6,211 nt of DNA from DAOTTX01 sp034437515 (lineage in GTDB: Bacteria > Chloroflexota > Anaerolineae > Aggregatilineales > Phototrophicaceae), in NCBI GenBank assembly GCA_034437515.1, contig DAOTTX010000118.1, positions 1-6,211 on the forward strand, given 5' to 3'. The position numbers and the translations under genes were made by a program. The stretch's first letter is position 1; each line of letters begins with the position of its first letter. The notes beneath the pieces are model-generated. The model saw nothing but the letters and a program-made list of their open reading frames with translations. It made no database searches and had not been told where the DNA came from. Positions 5,034 to 6,211 of this stretch are shown one piece after another.

Positions 5034-5641
5034 CAGAGGGTCGTCATGATGTTCAACAGCGTGTCGCCGCTGACCGACAGCGGTTCCACTGGGTCTGGCT
5101 CGACGTCCTCATGACCGCCGTAGGTCTCGTACATCGCCCAGGGTGCGCTCAGGTCACCGGCGAGCAGTTCGTCTCGCACGTCGGCAAACAGGTCAGACAA
5201 GCCTCTGAAAGCATCCTCGCCAAACTCGTCGTACACGGCGCTGTAGTCGAGCGACATGCCAAAGTAGAGGAGCAATCGCTTCTCCCCGACAGCGTCGATC
5301 TCGCGCACGTCGAAGCCATTGCCGTCATACTCACACCCATAGGGTGCCAGTCGCTCCATCAAGTCCGGGTCGTGGGGCAGCGAGAGGTAGATGGACCACC
5401 AGTCGTAACTCTCGTTGACCATGACGTCGTAGCCCAATGAGAGCAGTTCGTCCTGCCATCCGGAGGGCAGGCTGCCCCAGTCACCCCAATACTTGAAGTG
5501 TAGGTGGCGGCGGGCCGTCTCACCGGTAAGGTCCTCCACCGCCTCCCGTTGCTCCGGCGTCAGCCGATTTAGGGCAAAGAACTCGTAGGTTGAAGAACTG
5601 TGGTCGGCGTCGAAATTTCGTCGAGAACTCAAGATACGCAT
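5033..5641 (-). CDS. Unknown 202-residue acidic protein with MRILS N-terminus
   Basis: The ATG at 5639-5641 is chosen over an upstream TTG four codons earlier because GGAGA (5647-5651) is five bases away and would lie inside the longer frame. The protein starts MRILSSRRNFDADHSSSTY. Then come an LTPEQREAVEDLTGE segment, the aromatic-rich KYWGDW (50-55) and ESYDWWSIYLSLP (77-89), and an acidic C-terminal half (FADVRDELLAGDLS, HEDVEPDPVEP). It has one Cys (103) and no membrane segment or signal peptide. I have a sense of having seen NFDADHSSSTYEF proteins in other genomes as uncharacterised, but cannot name the family or its role. It ends in TGATG with the radical SAM start. It is longer than most RiPP precursors, but a protein substrate or partner of that enzyme is the simplest guess. 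Confidence 0.88.
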   Translation of the reverse strand: MRILSSRRNFDADHSSSTYEFFALNRLTPEQREAVEDLTGETARRHLHFKYWGDWGSLPSGWQDELLSLGYDVMVNESYDWWSIYLSLPHDPDLMERLAPYGCEYDGNGFDVREIDAVGEKRLLLYFGMSLDYSAVYDEFGEDAFRGLSDLFADVRDELLAGDLSAPWAMYETYGGHEDVEPDPVEPLSVSGDTLLNIMTTL

Positions 5642-5659
5642 ATTGATCTCCAATCATAA

Positions 5660-5675
5660 ACAAGTGGTGGCTTGT
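5660..5675 (-). repeat. Short hairpin between two genes of the operon
   Basis: ACAAG (5660-5664) and CTTGT (5671-5675) can pair around six bases in the 48-base gap between the DUF6429 gene and the 202-residue gene. On the minus strand it is followed by TTATG only. It is too weak for a convincing terminator; it may tune relative expression. Confidence 0.25.
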
Positions 5676-5689
5676 CTTTATTGGTTAAA

Positions 5690-5953
5690 CTAGCGCTCAG
5701 TTTCTTCCTCTGCCGTATTCCCCAGGTATCTGGTGACCAACGCTCGTGCCTGTTCGATTCCCTTCTCGGTCAGCGTCACCGATTTGGCGCGGCGAGTCTG
5801 GTTAATGTAACCTACCTCCTCAAGTGCATCCAGGGCTTCGAAACGAAAGCCTTTCCAGGCCCGCTGGATACTAAAGTCATCAAAGACGCGCTCATCCCAC
5901 GAGGTCAGGTAGAGTAACAACAGAGTAAGATCTTGAATGGTTTGATTTTTCAT
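5690..5953 (-). CDS. DUF6429 family small winged-helix protein
   Basis: An 87-residue protein matching what I know as DUF6429: LTLLLLYLTSWDERVF (9-24), RAWKGFRFEALDALEEVGYI (31-50), and RRAKSVTLTEKGIEQAR (54-70). The last block reads like the wing and final helix of a winged-helix fold. Family members are small and usually of unknown function. The start at 5951-5953 is preferred because GAGAGGGG (5962-5969) lies eight bases upstream; an ATG at 5969-5971 would add six residues and overlap that site. It stands first in the visible radical SAM gene group, 48 bases before the 202-residue gene. A regulatory role is possible, since winged helices often bind DNA, but nothing here shows that. Confidence 0.85.
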   Translation of the reverse strand: MKNQTIQDLTLLLLYLTSWDERVFDDFSIQRAWKGFRFEALDALEEVGYINQTRRAKSVTLTEKGIEQARALVTRYLGNTAEEETER

Positions 5954-5978
5954 CGTTAATACCCCTCTCATCTAACCA

Positions 5979-5998
5979 GACGGCCGTCACGCCGTCAC
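5979..5998. repeat. Tandem 8-mer and small palindrome
   Basis: GCCGTCAC occurs twice without gap (5983-5990 and 5991-5998), and GACGGCCGTC (5979-5988) is a perfect palindrome. They lie 26-45 bases upstream of the DUF6429 start, where an operator could sit. I see no -35/-10 pair nearby, so the gene group may be read from a promoter further right. Confidence 0.35.
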
Positions 5999-6032
5999 GG
6001 TTGTGGTTGTCGCCTCATAGAAGCTCAGTGGA

Positions 6033-6211
6033 TCACGTCGTCGGGCTAACCCATGCCCGCGACAGGCGGAAGGCCTCCGCTTGCTCCTGATACCACGCCT
6101 CTTCCTGCGCCGCACGCTCCTCCCAACTCCGCCCCTCGTCGATATCGTGCAGCAGGAAGCGAACGCCCTGGTTGTCGTTGGGGTTCAAGTCCAACATCCA
6201 AGCGAAGACCT
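6033..6211 (-). CDS. C-terminal end of a TPR-like protein (runs off the right edge)
   Basis: Fifty-eight in-frame codons run from the right edge to the TGA at 6033-6035. The peptide begins VFAWMLDLNPNDNQGVRFLL. The LNPNDNQGVR motif is characteristic of a TPR-type helical hairpin near the C-terminus of a group of bacterial proteins of unknown function. After it come a charged helix (WEERAAQEEAWYQEQAEAFRLSRAW) and a short tail. The N-terminus is outside the window. It is 79 bases upstream of the DUF6429 gene in the same direction, with no obvious terminator between, so it may be the preceding gene of the same transcript. Confidence 0.75.
   Translation of the reverse strand, partial: VFAWMLDLNPNDNQGVRFLLHDIDEGRSWEERAAQEEAWYQEQAEAFRLSRAWVSPTT

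Noticed and set aside
1..6211. CRISPR array, rRNA or tRNA gene
   Set aside because: No regularly spaced repeats, cloverleaf or rRNA-like sequence was seen by eye on either strand.

Overview
The window looks like a piece of a GC-rich bacterial chromosome with all recognisable genes on the minus strand. I suspect a member of the Chloroflexota (Anaerolineae-like), because of the DUF6429 protein, the LNPNDNQGVR-type TPR tail, the HEAT-like protein and the general style of the proteins. This is recall of family distribution and there is no rRNA or marker gene here to prove it. Promoters read as standard sigma-70 type and most starts have clear GGAGG-type ribosome sites.

Layout from right to left, the direction of transcription: (i) 6033-6211, the C-terminal tail of a TPR-like protein. 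(ii) 5033-5953 and on to 2863, a tight gene group: a DUF6429 winged-helix protein, a 202-residue unknown protein, a radical SAM/SPASM enzyme with an N-terminal PqqD/RRE-like region, and a 281-residue unknown protein. The last three overlap at their junctions. The two unknown proteins flanking the radical SAM enzyme begin with almost the same sequence (MRILSxR..F..DHS..TY), which suggests they are partners or substrates of the enzyme. (iii) 2498-2862, a gene-free stretch holding a near-perfect promoter, operator-like repeats and a 28-bp site resembling a dif (Xer recombination) site. (iv) 1553-2497, a complete tyrosine recombinase of the Xer type. (v) 1034-1552, a 519-bp gap with a 112-bp hairpin-forming inverted repeat, two facing promoters, and a strong plus-strand terminator that together outline a possible small RNA. 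(vi) 821-1033, a 70-residue Sm/Hfq-like RNA-binding protein. (vii) 1-523, the N-terminal 174 residues of a HEAT-repeat-like protein, cut by the window edge.

Three points deserve most attention. First, the recombinase plus the dif-like site next to its promoter resembles single-recombinase Xer systems (XerS/difSL, XerH/difH), in which the site lies beside the gene. Second, a divergent Hfq-like protein sits downstream of a predicted small RNA that would be antisense to the leader of its own transcript. Third, the radical SAM group looks like an uncharacterised peptide- or protein-modification system. All functional statements beyond the family assignments are inference.
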